From Endozoicomonas sp. SCSIO W0465 (GTDB lineage Bacteria > Pseudomonadota > Gammaproteobacteria > Pseudomonadales > Endozoicomonadaceae), in contig NZ_CP092417.1 of assembly GCF_023716865.1 (NCBI RefSeq), forward strand, positions 3,946,001 to 4,010,000: 64,000 nucleotides of DNA. The letters run 5' to 3'. Shown piece by piece: positions 17,446 through 30,740 of this stretch (position 1 is its first letter; the number at the start of each line of letters is the position of its first letter). The translations under genes were made by a program, and so were the position numbers. Below the pieces are notes generated by a model. That model saw only the letters and a program-made list of their open reading frames with translations. It had not been told where the DNA came from and ran no database searches.

Positions 17446-18495
17446 ATGACGTTCTTAAAGTCAGTTGTCGTATCCTCAGTATTAGCTGCTGCTGTTTTTT
17501 CCACAGCAGCCAGTGCACAGTCAATCAACGGTGCTGGCGCCAGCTTTCCGCACCCGATCTATGCCAAGTGGGCAGAAGAGTATAACCGGGAAACCGGCGT
17601 AAAAATTAACTACCAGGCCATCGGTTCCGGTGGCGGTATTCGCCAGATTACTGCCAAAACGGTTGATTTTGGTGCCACCGATGCGCCTCTGGATCAACAG
17701 AGACTCGGTGATGAAGGCATGATCCAGTTCCCAATGGTGATGGGTGCTATTGTGCCGGTGGTCAATATTCCGGGTATTGAACCAGGTGACCTGAAGCTGA
17801 CCGGCAACATTGTCGCTGACATCTATATGGGCAAGATCAAAAAGTGGAATGACGAGCGCATAACCACCATCAATCCGGATCTGAAAATTCCGGGACAATC
17901 CATTTATGTGGTACATCGTTCAGACGGTTCCGGAACCACCTATAACTTCACGGACTACCTGAGCCGGGTGAGTGAAACCTGGAAAAACGACGTCGGCACC
18001 AACACCGATATCACCTGGCCAAAAGCAGCTACCACCATTGGCGCTAACGGCAACGCCGGTGTGGCCAACTTTGTCCGCCGCACCCGTGGCGCCATTGGCT
18101 ACGTTGAGTACGCCTTTGCCAAGCAAAACAACCTGAGTCACACCCAGCTGGCCAGTGCTGAAGGCAAATTCCTGCAGCCCACCATGGAAACCTTCCAGGC
18201 GGCGGCAATGAACGCTGACTGGAAAAATGCTCCGGGTTTCCGCCTGCTGCTGAATAACCAGCCTGGTGCTGACTCCTGGCCAATGACCGCAGCGACTTTC
18301 ATTCTGATGCACAAGGACCAGGTTGATGCCGGCCGTGCCAGAGAAATCGTCAAGTTCTTTGACTGGAGTTATGAAAACGGCGGTGAGATGGCCGAAGCAC
18401 TGGACTTCATCCCCATGCCAGACAGCGTCATTGAACTGGTTGAAAACACCTGGAAAGAACAGCTGACCACTAACGGCAACAAGATTATCCAATAA
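17446..18495 (+). CDS. pstS: Periplasmic phosphate-binding protein PstS
   Basis: 349 residues, the usual length. It binds inorganic phosphate in the periplasm and delivers it to the PstCA channel. Residues 1-24 are a Sec signal peptide ending A-S-A before QSINGAGASFPHPIY. Phosphate-site motifs are visible: GAGASFP, YQAIGSGGGIRQI, DFGATDAPL, and HRSDGSGTTYNFTDYL. A strong ribosome binding site (cggaggaaaagaacc) precedes the ATG. It is the first gene of pstSCAB and probably under PhoB control through the box at 17339. Confidence 0.96.
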   Translation: MTFLKSVVVSSVLAAAVFSTAASAQSINGAGASFPHPIYAKWAEEYNRETGVKINYQAIGSGGGIRQITAKTVDFGATDAPLDQQRLGDEGMIQFPMVMGAIVPVVNIPGIEPGDLKLTGNIVADIYMGKIKKWNDERITTINPDLKIPGQSIYVVHRSDGSGTTYNFTDYLSRVSETWKNDVGTNTDITWPKAATTIGANGNAGVANFVRRTRGAIGYVEYAFAKQNNLSHTQLASAEGKFLQPTMETFQAAAMNADWKNAPGFRLLLNNQPGADSWPMTAATFILMHKDQVDAGRAREIVKFFDWSYENGGEMAEALDFIPMPDSVIELVENTWKEQLTTNGNKIIQ

Positions 18496-18518
18496 ACCCA
18501 TCTTGAGGCAGGCCTTTC

Positions 18519-18544
18519 GAGAAACGGGGGAATACCCGTTTCTC
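18519..18544 (+). other. Intercistronic hairpin between pstS and pstC
   Basis: GAGAAACGGG, loop ggaata, CCCGTTTCTC: a perfect 10-bp stem with no following T run. Such a hairpin could stabilise the pstS message and partly limit readthrough into pstC, which would suit the higher need for binding protein. The role is inferred. Confidence 0.6.
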
Positions 18545-18554
18545 CCTGACAGTT

Positions 18555-19496
18555 ATGCATTCCACTACCAGTGCTCTCACATTACGACCTGGCGCTATCA
18601 ACGGCGATTCCATCTTTCATCGCCTCAGTTTTGCCAGTGCCGTGCTCATTTTCCTGGTGCTGATCGGCATCATTCTCTCTTTGATCGATGGCGGCTGGCA
18701 GGCACTTGCCAAGTTCGGCCCCGGCTTTATCTTTAGCAACACCTGGGATCCCGTCGGTGGTGAATTTGGTGCCGCTGCAGCGATATACGGTACCTTGGTT
18801 TCATCGTTGATCGCCATTGTCATCGCCATTCCCGTTGGCCTTGGCACTGCCATTTTTCTGGCCGAGCTGGCACCGGACTGGATCAGCAAGCCGGTAGGTA
18901 TGGCCATCGAGCTATTGGCTGCAGTGCCCAGCATTATCTACGGCATGTGGGGCCTGTTTGTCTTCGCCCCCTGGTTCTCTGAAGGTTTCCAGTTCTGGGC
19001 ACTGGAAAACCTGGTAAACATCCCACTCATCGGCCCCTGGTTTGATGGTCCCCCTATCGGCATCGGCCTGCTGACTGCCGGAATCATTCTGTCGTTTATG
19101 ATCCTGCCGATCATCACCGCCCTGACCCGCGACGCCCTGAAAACCGTTCCCAATGTGGTGCGTGAAGCGGCATACGGCATTGGCGCCACACCCTATGAAG
19201 TCATTACCCGGGTACTGCTGCCTACCATCAAAAATGCCGCTGTCGGTGCCGGTATTCTGGGTCTTGGCCGGGCCCTGGGTGAAACCATGGCCGTTGCTTT
19301 TGTTATTGGCGGTGCCAACCGCATTGAGACATCACTGTTTATGCCAGCCAGCTCCATCTCCTCCACCATTGCCCAGCAGTTCAATGAGGCCACCAATGAG
19401 ATGCATATTGCCTCATTGATCAGCCTGGGGCTGGTGCTCTTCATCCTGACCTTTGTGGTGATGGGTGCAGCGCGCATCCTGTTGAGAAAGCGTTAA
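18555..19496 (+). CDS. pstC: Phosphate ABC transporter permease PstC
   Basis: 313 residues; inner-membrane channel subunit of the PstSCAB importer. A first membrane helix lies near residues 25-48 (VLIFLVLIGIILSL), with several more following. The cytoplasmic EAA-type loop that contacts PstB is visible as REAAYGIGATPYEVITR, then VLLPTIKNA, followed by GRALGETMAVAFVIGGA, typical of PstC. It lies 59 bp after pstS and 10 bp before pstA. No strong Shine-Dalgarno sequence precedes the ATG, so translation may be lower than for pstS. Confidence 0.93.
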   Translation: MHSTTSALTLRPGAINGDSIFHRLSFASAVLIFLVLIGIILSLIDGGWQALAKFGPGFIFSNTWDPVGGEFGAAAAIYGTLVSSLIAIVIAIPVGLGTAIFLAELAPDWISKPVGMAIELLAAVPSIIYGMWGLFVFAPWFSEGFQFWALENLVNIPLIGPWFDGPPIGIGLLTAGIILSFMILPIITALTRDALKTVPNVVREAAYGIGATPYEVITRVLLPTIKNAAVGAGILGLGRALGETMAVAFVIGGANRIETSLFMPASSISSTIAQQFNEATNEMHIASLISLGLVLFILTFVVMGAARILLRKR

Positions 19497-19506
19497 GGAG
19501 TCGGTG

Positions 19507-20349
19507 ATGTCATTACGAAAACTCAAAAATCAGGCCTTTATCGGTTTCTGTGTACTGTCTGCACTGTTTGGCCTGGTTGTTTTATCCAGCGTATTGTATA
19601 GCCTGGTTGGCAAGGGTATTGCCGGCATGGGGCTACCTATTTTCACCGAGCTAACACCCGGACCGGGGAGCCATGGCGGTTTGAAGAACGCCATTGTTGG
19701 CAGTTTGATTCTTACTACTCTGGGTATTGTTATTGCCACCCCACTGGGCATTCTGGCCGGCACCTGGTTATCCGAAAGCAATAAGTCGTCCAGGGCAGCG
19801 GAGATGCTGCGCTTTCTGAACGGCATGCTGATGAGCGCACCATCAATCCTGATTGGTCTGTTTGTTTATAAAATGGTCGTGGTCACAACCGGTTCATTCT
19901 CTGGCTGGGCAGGCGCTACGGCTCTGGCCATTCTGGCACTGCCCATCATTGTCAGCACCACGGAAGAGATGCTGCGCCTGGTACCCACCACCTTAAAAGA
20001 AGCAGGCAGCGGCCTGGGAGCTCCTCGCTGGCAGGTTATTACCAAACTCTGCTATCGCGCTGCCGGTCCCGGCATTATCACCGGCGTCCTGCTGGCCATG
20101 GCCCGTATTACCGGTGAAACCGCCCCCCTGCTATTTACCGCGCTGAACAGCAACTACATGACCACGGACATGAGCCAACCCATGGCCAACCTGCCTGTGA
20201 CCATTTACCAGTACGCCATGAGCCCTTATCAGTCATGGAATGAGCTGGCCTGGGCCGGCGCTCTGCTGATCGCCACTTTTATTCTGATGATTAATATTCT
20301 GGCCACCGTGTTACCTCGCTGGCTGAAAGCAAGAAAGGCTACCAAATGA
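19507..20349 (+). CDS. pstA: Phosphate ABC transporter permease PstA
   Basis: 280 residues; second inner-membrane permease of the Pst importer. I chose the ATG at 19507 over the GTG at 19504 because AAGGAG at 19495-19500 is six bases from the ATG. Hydrophobic segments are evident near residues 12-38 and onward. The EAA loop reads [17 protein letters not shown], followed by [15 protein letters not shown]. The stop overlaps the pstB start (ATGA), indicating coupled translation. Confidence 0.93.
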   Translation: MSLRKLKNQAFIGFCVLSALFGLVVLSSVLYSLVGKGIAGMGLPIFTELTPGPGSHGGLKNAIVGSLILTTLGIVIATPLGILAGTWLSESNKSSRAAEMLRFLNGMLMSAPSILIGLFVYKMVVVTTGSFSGWAGATALAILALPIIVSTTEEMLRLVPTTLKEAGSGLGAPRWQVITKLCYRAAGPGIITGVLLAMARITGETAPLLFTALNSNYMTTDMSQPMANLPVTIYQYAMSPYQSWNELAWAGALLIATFILMINILATVLPRWLKARKATK

Positions 20350-21215
20350 CCATGAATAATAACGCGCACATTGTTATCGAGGAACGTCCTGAGCATATCG
20401 ACAGTATTCAGCCAGTTTGCGACGTCGAAATGACCGAACTGGACAGTGCCAACCCGATGCCACGTATGGAAGTTAAGGATCTGAATTTTTACTACAACAA
20501 AGGTGCTGAGCCTGCGTTGAAAAACATCAACATGCCCATTTACAACAACCGGGTCACCGCACTGATCGGCCCATCCGGTTGTGGTAAATCCACACTGCTG
20601 CGCACTATGAACCGTATCTATGGCCTTTACGGTACTCAGCATGCGGAAGGTGAAGTGTTATTGGACGGTGAGGATATTCTCAAGAGCAATGTAGACTTAA
20701 ACGCCTTGCGCTCCAAGGTCGGCATGGTTTTCCAGAAACCAACCCCATTCCCCATGTCCATCTATGACAACATCACGTTTGGCCTGAAAATGCAGGGCGG
20801 TATGTCAGCCCCACAAATGGCGGTGCGTGCCAAAAAAGCATTGAAACGTGCCCACCTGTGGAAAGAGGTAAAAGACAAACTGAATGCAGATGCCAGCAGC
20901 CTGTCTGGTGGACAGCAACAGCGCCTGTGCATTGCACGCACTATTGCCCTGAAGCCTGAAGTCATTCTGATGGATGAGCCAACCTCCGCACTGGACCCTC
21001 TGGCCACAGCAGCCATCGAAGAGTTGATTACCGAACTACGGGAAAAGTACACCATCGTGATTGTGACCCATAATATGCAGCAGGCGATGCGGATCTCTGA
21101 TTACACGGGGTTCATGTACCTTGGTGAATTAATGGAATTCGGCCCTACCGAGAAAATCTTCCATAACGCCGACCACCAGAAGACCCGCGACTATATTGCC
21201 GGTAACTTTGGCTAA
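20346..21215 (+). CDS. pstB: Phosphate ABC transporter ATP-binding protein PstB
   Basis: 289 residues; the ATPase that powers phosphate import. Walker [10 protein letters not shown] is near residues 75-83, followed by a Q-loop ([18 protein letters not shown]), signature LSGGQQQR, Walker [13 protein letters not shown] and the switch histidine (VTHNMQQA). The ~40-residue N-terminal extension before the nucleotide-binding core is longer than in E. coli PstB. The start overlaps pstA. No phoU follows; an IS66 element and accessory genes come next. Confidence 0.96.
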   Translation: MTMNNNAHIVIEERPEHIDSIQPVCDVEMTELDSANPMPRMEVKDLNFYYNKGAEPALKNINMPIYNNRVTALIGPSGCGKSTLLRTMNRIYGLYGTQHAEGEVLLDGEDILKSNVDLNALRSKVGMVFQKPTPFPMSIYDNITFGLKMQGGMSAPQMAVRAKKALKRAHLWKEVKDKLNADASSLSGGQQQRLCIARTIALKPEVILMDEPTSALDPLATAAIEELITELREKYTIVIVTHNMQQAMRISDYTGFMYLGELMEFGPTEKIFHNADHQKTRDYIAGNFG

Positions 21216-21227
21216 CACCTTTTATCA

Positions 21228-21261
21228 CTGATCTGGAGGGGCATGCAGCCTCTCCGGTCAG
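21228..21261 (+). terminator. Possible terminator hairpin after pstB
   Basis: CTGATCTGGAGGGGC, loop atgca, then GCCTCTCCGGTCAG form an imperfect stem 12 bp after the pstB stop. There is no clear T run, so termination is uncertain. Confidence 0.35.
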
Positions 21262-21402
21262 CTCTCCAGTAAGCAGAGCCTGGTAACGTTTCCATGAGCA
21301 CACAACGAAACGTCGACTGGACCGGATAATCTTTCTTGCACTTCCCTGATCCTCTGCCAAGAAGGCTGCCCTCACTTTTCAGTTAATCCGGTTTGACTGA
21401 CT

Positions 21403-23006
21403 GTAACTATTCAGCACTGAGCAAAGGCATATTACAGTAATTCCGAACAGCTCTATGAAGTGATTGATATATGTCCATTCCCTGTTTTCTGGCAGACGAC
21501 AAATAGCTGCGAATCCGTGCAAACATAGAACCACCGTCTGCACTCCTGAAGCAGCCTGAGATTTTCTGCTTTAACTTGGCCATTCGAACATCCCGCTCAC
21601 TGCCATTGTTATCGAAGGGAATGGTAAAATCTGACATGAAGCGCAGTGTCTCAGCCTTGAACTCAGTGAGTCGTTTGAAGAGATTGTAAGCTTTAGTATT
21701 CTTGACTTTCTTGCGCTTAAGCTCCTCTCGTTGCTTCTCCATATAGACGACTTCTTTCATTAGAGCCCGCTGAAGCAACCGGTCATAAATCTTCTCGATT
21801 CGTTCACAGACAACACTTGGCATCTGTAGCATACCTATGGTCTTAAAGCCCTTGCAGTAATGCCAGGAAAGCCTCAGTAGCTTCATCAATCGCAACGCCA
21901 GTTGATTGCTGTCCCTATCAACAACACCCAAAAGCTCCCTCAGGTGATGGGCATTGCAAAGTACGTGAGTTGCCGCATATGCAAAATAGGATTTCCAATG
22001 ATCATGAACCAGAACGCCTGCAAATGTTAGCAGTATGCCCATCGTGTCCATGGCCTCACGACCTCGCTTTTCAGACAAGTAGTAGAGCGTCCATTGTTCA
22101 TCCCGCATAACGTGTAGCCAGTGCAAAGAGCCCTCGGCCCGCATACCCGTTTCATCGGCTCCGGCAACAGACGATTCCCGCAAGGCGTCACGAATAACCT
22201 CTTCAGTAGAAGCCAGATTTTCATAGGTTCTGGCCACAAAATTGGCGACAGCCTGCACTTACACTCATTTTATAGAGAGTATTAAAATACTCTGACACGC
22301 GCTTAAAAGGCAGGAAATGGTATTGGTTAAGATAGACGGCCATAGCCTGTGTGGCTGAGCCATATTGGCGGCAGCGGTAACACCTTCCGGGAATTCAGCC
22401 TGATTCCGACAACCACAAGTGCAGATTTTTACTTCAGCTCTATGGGCCGTTACTTCAAATTCACCCGGTCTCCCTGGTTCAAACACCTGTCGTCAATATA
22501 TTTGACCGGCTCACTATCAAGAAGAGACGCCTGACATTTATTGCATTCTTTAACCGGAAGGTACTCAATATAGTCAGGGATATCGACCTGTTTAAGACAA
22601 GTGCCCTGATGCCCTTTCTTTCCACCGGCTTTATTACCAGAAGACTGTCTCAGACTTTTAGGATTGGGTTTTTCATCCGATGGATCGGTACCTTTATCTG
22701 CGGAAAGGTCGTCAGAATGATCTGGAGAATTACTGTTTTTACAAGGTTTTTGATAACCATCAGACGATGGCGGCTTGCTGCTGTTTTGACTGTTCTTGCC
22801 AACCTTTTCTTCCAATTCTCGACATCGCTCTTCCAGACAGGCAACTCTCATCCGCAGCTCTGCATTCTCTTTCAAGAGAATCTCAGCCGACATAGTTGCG
22901 GGTAGTTCTGGAATCATGCTGGCGAATATTGTGGAAAAATGGTGCTTAAGAGGATGGTATAAAAATCAGAAAATTCCAGATTTATGTGGGGGTGCTGAAC
23001 AGTTAC
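21403..23006 (-). mobile_element. IS66-family insertion element with 8-bp target duplication
   Basis: The left end is GTAACTATTCAGCAC (21403-21417). The right end, as reverse complement, is GTAACTGTTCAGCAC (22992-23006): 15-bp inverted repeats with one mismatch, starting GTAA as in IS66 elements. Directly outside both ends is gactgact (21395-21402 and 23007-23014), a perfect 8-bp target duplication, the size expected for IS66. The element is 1604 bp and carries only a transposase (tnpC-like) gene, without tnpA or tnpB accessory genes. Confidence 0.93.
21407..22917 (-). pseudogene. IS66-family transposase, frameshifted
   Basis: The reading starts near 22917 with a coiled-coil segment (ENAELRMRVACLEERCRELE) and the family motif KNSQNSSKPPSSDGY, then the Gly/Lys-rich linker and a CxxC zinc-ribbon-like segment (ECNKCQASLLD). 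The catalytic part includes ADETGMRAEGSLHWLHV, VHDHWKSYF, CNAHHLREL and the end motif SERDVRMAKLKQKISGCF. Three indels interrupt the frame: near 22483, near 22366 and near 22252. The last two add up to -3. Total length would be ~500 residues, normal for the family. It is probably inactive although the element ends are intact. The stop codon lies inside the left inverted repeat. Confidence 0.9.
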
Positions 23007-23137
23007 GACTGACTCAAGACTGCCGGGGAATAGAATCTGTGTAAAAAATCCTGACCATGGGAACTATTTCTGTTCAGTTGAATCAAAAAGAAGCGAAGGT
23101 ATTTTTCAATAAATTATTATTAATAAGGAAATGTTCT

Positions 23138-24967
23138 ATGAACCCCACCCAAAACCCTACCTCTTCAACATCAATACAATCACCACCCAATCCCTCAGGA
23201 ACTGCTGTAGGTTCTGCCGGAATGACGACTAATACAGTCTCACAACCCACCACGGGAACTATGGAACAGACCCCTTCAAATTTCCAGCCATTATCCGGAC
23301 ACCCCATTGTTTCCAGAAATATATCCTTGCCGATTGCCCATTCAGCCAAGATAGAAAAGTGCCGGGAACTGGTACTGCTGGGTATTGACCAGCACCTTCC
23401 AGCCAGTGTGGCCAAAGGGAAATTAACTCACTATCAAGGTACCACATGGGCTCGCGATGACCGCATGATGAGTGTTGATCAGGTGCTTACACATCGAAAT
23501 GGTCTGAAGGAGGTGGGTGACGTCCTGCTGGCATTTATGGATCACCAGGTTGATAAGCTTGAGCCCAACAGCAACCAGAGTTTTCCGGGTTATCAGCACA
23601 ATAAATATGGAGCACTACCCATCGTTCTGGTAAACAACGACAGTGACTTTATCAGGGCGCGGGTCATTGAACGGGGATATCGTGAAAAAGTAGAGAGGTT
23701 TTTTAATAAATATCCCCACTTTTTGCCGGGGGGGCAACTACCGGATTTATTTACCCTGGATGATGAAAGTGCACACACTTACGTGCAGACAACGCCTCCC
23801 GAAAACTTGAAAGCGCAAATCACCTGGGTATATCAGCTTATTGAAAACCTGAAAAAAACAACACCGGCCGATCCACCAATCAAGTTTCCTGAACCCAGTT
23901 TCTTGTTAAGAAACTACATAACCGACAATTTGGCCAGGCTGACTCCTGGCACCACTGACCCGGAAATCAATATACTATCGCTCTGTGGCAAGTACCTCAA
24001 AGCATTGGCTACAGACACGTCAGAGGCACACGCCAGTGGACATCAATTAACGCCCATGGTAGTTAGAGCACTTATCTACGTTTACACCAATGTTATAGAT
24101 AATCAGGGGCTGCCTGTCGGGGCTGACTATCTTGATATTTTTAATGACATCCTGGCCAATAGCTGTCTGCTGACTAATGCGGCGATTCTGCTGGATGGCC
24201 TGAAAAGTCTCCATAGCATTTCGAGCCATCTTGACAGTGCCGTATTCTCGCAGGAATTGAATAAAGCCGCCCAATATCTGCCAGATTCGCTCAAGCTTTT
24301 GAAAGACAGTGACGCTGAAACGGTGCTTGCCAGCTTAAGCCAGCAGTTACAGAATAACCTGAGAACACATTTGCTCTTTGATGCCAACCAACAATTTAAC
24401 CCCCGCTGGTTTGTGCGCAGTGAGCATAAGGTTGCCAACCCGGTACAACCCGGCCCGATCATTAAAGAGATGATTGCTGAAAGAGAAGCACTACCGGACG
24501 CACAAAAATTCAAAGATGGCAGCATCACTGACCCCTTCGGCCTGGCTTGGGCTGTCATAGCGGGTGCGGTACCCCGGGAAAATTATCCGGATGTCGCCAT
24601 TCTGTTTCAGCAATTCTACAATAATGACGGTCAGTTATTTATCCCTATGGGTAACAGTGGCGAGAATAAGCGCTACATGGTAGAAAACAAAGGCTTCACA
24701 TTCTGGCCCGATAAACTGCTGCGCTGCGGCATTGCCCTTATGATTATGTACAATGCCACCAATAACCCAGAGTACCTCGAACTGGCGCGGAAGATACATG
24801 ACAAAGTGTCCAAACTTGAGAATTTCAATGAATATTACCTGATGGACAAAAAAACAGGCTCATTCGTCCCTTCTGGTTCTCAAAACCAGGGATGGCATAT
24901 TTTCACTTACTATCAGCTGTCGCATATGCTGCTGGAAACCGACTCTGTTGAAAAAATGATCGAGTAA
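23138..24967 (+). CDS. Accessory protein with glycosidase-like (alpha/alpha) barrel motifs
   Basis: 609 residues, function unknown. I start at 23138 because aaggaa lies seven bases upstream. The first ~60 residues are Ser/Thr/Pro-rich (TQNPTSSTSIQSPPNPSGT) and no signal peptide is seen. Residues 101-110 (GTTWARDDRM) followed by a helix ending FMDHQ resemble the W-x-R-D motif of (alpha/alpha)6-barrel glycosidases. Near the end, EYYLMDKKTGSF and NQGWHIFTYYQLS resemble the closing E-Y-Y...G...W helix of such barrels. It is a distant paralogue of the protein at 30741-33035: shared RLTPGTTDPEI versus TLTPGTTDSEI, SEHKV versus SDHKV, and the terminal WHI motif. Enzyme activity is only a suggestion from motif resemblance. 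Confidence 0.6.
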   Translation: MNPTQNPTSSTSIQSPPNPSGTAVGSAGMTTNTVSQPTTGTMEQTPSNFQPLSGHPIVSRNISLPIAHSAKIEKCRELVLLGIDQHLPASVAKGKLTHYQGTTWARDDRMMSVDQVLTHRNGLKEVGDVLLAFMDHQVDKLEPNSNQSFPGYQHNKYGALPIVLVNNDSDFIRARVIERGYREKVERFFNKYPHFLPGGQLPDLFTLDDESAHTYVQTTPPENLKAQITWVYQLIENLKKTTPADPPIKFPEPSFLLRNYITDNLARLTPGTTDPEINILSLCGKYLKALATDTSEAHASGHQLTPMVVRALIYVYTNVIDNQGLPVGADYLDIFNDILANSCLLTNAAILLDGLKSLHSISSHLDSAVFSQELNKAAQYLPDSLKLLKDSDAETVLASLSQQLQNNLRTHLLFDANQQFNPRWFVRSEHKVANPVQPGPIIKEMIAEREALPDAQKFKDGSITDPFGLAWAVIAGAVPRENYPDVAILFQQFYNNDGQLFIPMGNSGENKRYMVENKGFTFWPDKLLRCGIALMIMYNATNNPEYLELARKIHDKVSKLENFNEYYLMDKKTGSFVPSGSQNQGWHIFTYYQLSHMLLETDSVEKMIE

Positions 24968-25262
24968 AGGTGTAGCCCCTGAGTAGCTTAGTAACTGCTC
25001 AGAAAGTTTGGGTAAAAACTGATATTTTCCCCAATACCATTGCTATCAATGGTTTGGGCATAGTTGATCTCATGAGTTTACCCTGATTTTTGAGCTGTTA
25101 CATGACTCCCCGATATCAGCCTCTACGAGGTATGGCAGTATAATTCGAATTTGGTAAGAATTGATCAATCTGAATAGCAATGCTCTTTTTGAAATGACCG
25201 GTGCATTTGTGCTCAGGCCTTTTAAGCCTGTTTAAAATGATTAAATGCAGTGGCTTGAGAAT
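24968..25262. other. Intergenic stretch between the accessory gene and kdsA
   Basis: No gene is supported. A small stem (CCATTG, loop ctat, CAATGG, 25038-25053) is present. Otherwise I see nothing beyond AT-rich sequence and the kdsA terminator that follows. Confidence 0.5.
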
Positions 25263-25290
25263 AAACCTCCTTATAAAAAGGAGGCTTATT
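25263..25290 (-). terminator. Terminator of the pyrG-kdsA transcript
   Basis: On the minus strand, just after the kdsA stop: AAGCCTCCTTTTTATAAGGAGG followed by TTTATT. The stem CCTCCTT/AAGGAGG with T-rich sequence on both sides could terminate in either direction. Confidence 0.75.
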
Positions 25291-25308
25291 TATCAGAGTG
25301 AAGGCTTA

Positions 25309-29451
<4,143 letters not shown>

Positions 29452-29455
<4 letters not shown>

Positions 29456-30402
29456 AGCGCCCCGAAGTCCCTGATTTTCTGGTAACGGTTTGCCAGCAAC
29501 GTATCGCTGTCCAGTGCTGAAAGGGTGTCCAGCTGAGCCACCAGCGTTGCTTTCAGACTGGCAGCCGCTGCTTCCGGATCACGGTGCGCACCGCCCAATG
29601 GCTCTTCCACCAGGGTATCCACCAGACCCAGCTCCTGCAAACGACCGGCAGTGACTCCCATGGCCTCCGCAGCAGCAGGAGCGTACTCGGCTTTTTTCCA
29701 GAGTATGGAGGCACAGCCTTCAGGCGAAATAACGGAGTAGGTTGAATAACCCATCATCACCAGATGATCACAAACACCAATGGCCAATGCGCCACCGGAG
29801 CCACCCTCACCAATAACAGTGGAAATTACCGGTACTTTCAGGCGCGACATAACCGCCAGATTGTAAGCAATCGCTTCACTCTGCCCGCGTTCCTCTGCCC
29901 CGATGCCTGGGTAAGCCCCCGGCGTATCGATAAACGTCAGAATAGGCATATTGAAACGCTCAGCCATTTCCATCAGGCGACAGGCTTTACGGTAACCTTC
30001 CGGTTTAGGCATACCGAAATTCCGGCGGACCTTCTCTTCGATCTCACGACCCTTCTGATGGCCAATCACCATGACCGGTCGACCATCCAGTCGAGCCATG
30101 CCTCCAACAATGGAAGGGTCGTCGGCAAAATGGCGGTCACCATGGAGTTCGTCAAACTCGGTGAAAATATGGCGAATATAATCCAGCGTATATGGCCGCC
30201 TGGGATGCCTGGCCAGCTGAGCCACCTGCCATGAAGACAGGTTGCTGAAAATGGCATCCGTCAGACTGCGGCACTTATCCTGCAGTGTCGCAATCTCTTC
30301 AGTAATATTCAGTTCTGCATCGCTGCTGACCAGCCGAAGCTCTTCTATCTTGGCTTCCAGTTCAGCAATTGGCTGTTCAAAATCCAGGTAATTCGGGTTC
30401 AT
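29452..30402 (-). CDS. accA: Acetyl-CoA carboxylase carboxyltransferase subunit alpha AccA
   Basis: 316 residues. With AccD it transfers CO2 from biotin to acetyl-CoA, the first committed step of fatty acid synthesis. Recognised by [66 protein letters not shown] and [11 protein letters not shown]. The start is ATG 30402 with aagtgga a few bases upstream; the frame could extend three codons to a GTG. In related bacteria accA directly follows dnaE. Here 4.7 kb of accessory and IS sequence separates them. Confidence 0.97.
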
Positions 30403-30740
30403 GAAATCCACTTATCATGGCCGGACAGTAAATAGGGTTCAAAATACGTAAACACCGCCGGAAAGTCGAGTTAAAAAGCGTAATTGCCTGTAAACAAATC
30501 AACGGTATGTAGTCTTCAGGGATAGTCCTCAGGAACAACAGAAGCGCAATGGCTCACTCTCTTAAAACAATATCGTAGAAAAACAGTCGGCATCCTGTTC
30601 CCGGAAGCTACCTGATTCAAAAAACAAAAACTGGACAACAACCATAAAGCAAGAACCAAAAACCCCGTTGCTTGTCAAAGTGTTTATCCAATAGTGATCA
30701 AATGCTCATTCCGATAATTCAAAGAGGCAGACTAAAAATT
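30403..30740. other. Divergent intergenic region upstream of accA
   Basis: 338 bp between accA (minus strand) and an accessory gene (plus strand). It must hold promoters for both, but I cannot single out convincing -35/-10 boxes. No gene is supported. Confidence 0.5.

Noticed and set aside
17199..17585. Plus-strand frame overlapping the pstS promoter and start
   Set aside because: It reads through the PhoB-like box and ribosome site of pstS in another frame and has no family features.
20346..21402. phoU downstream of pstB
   Set aside because: No frame with PhoU features follows; an IS66 element begins at 21403.
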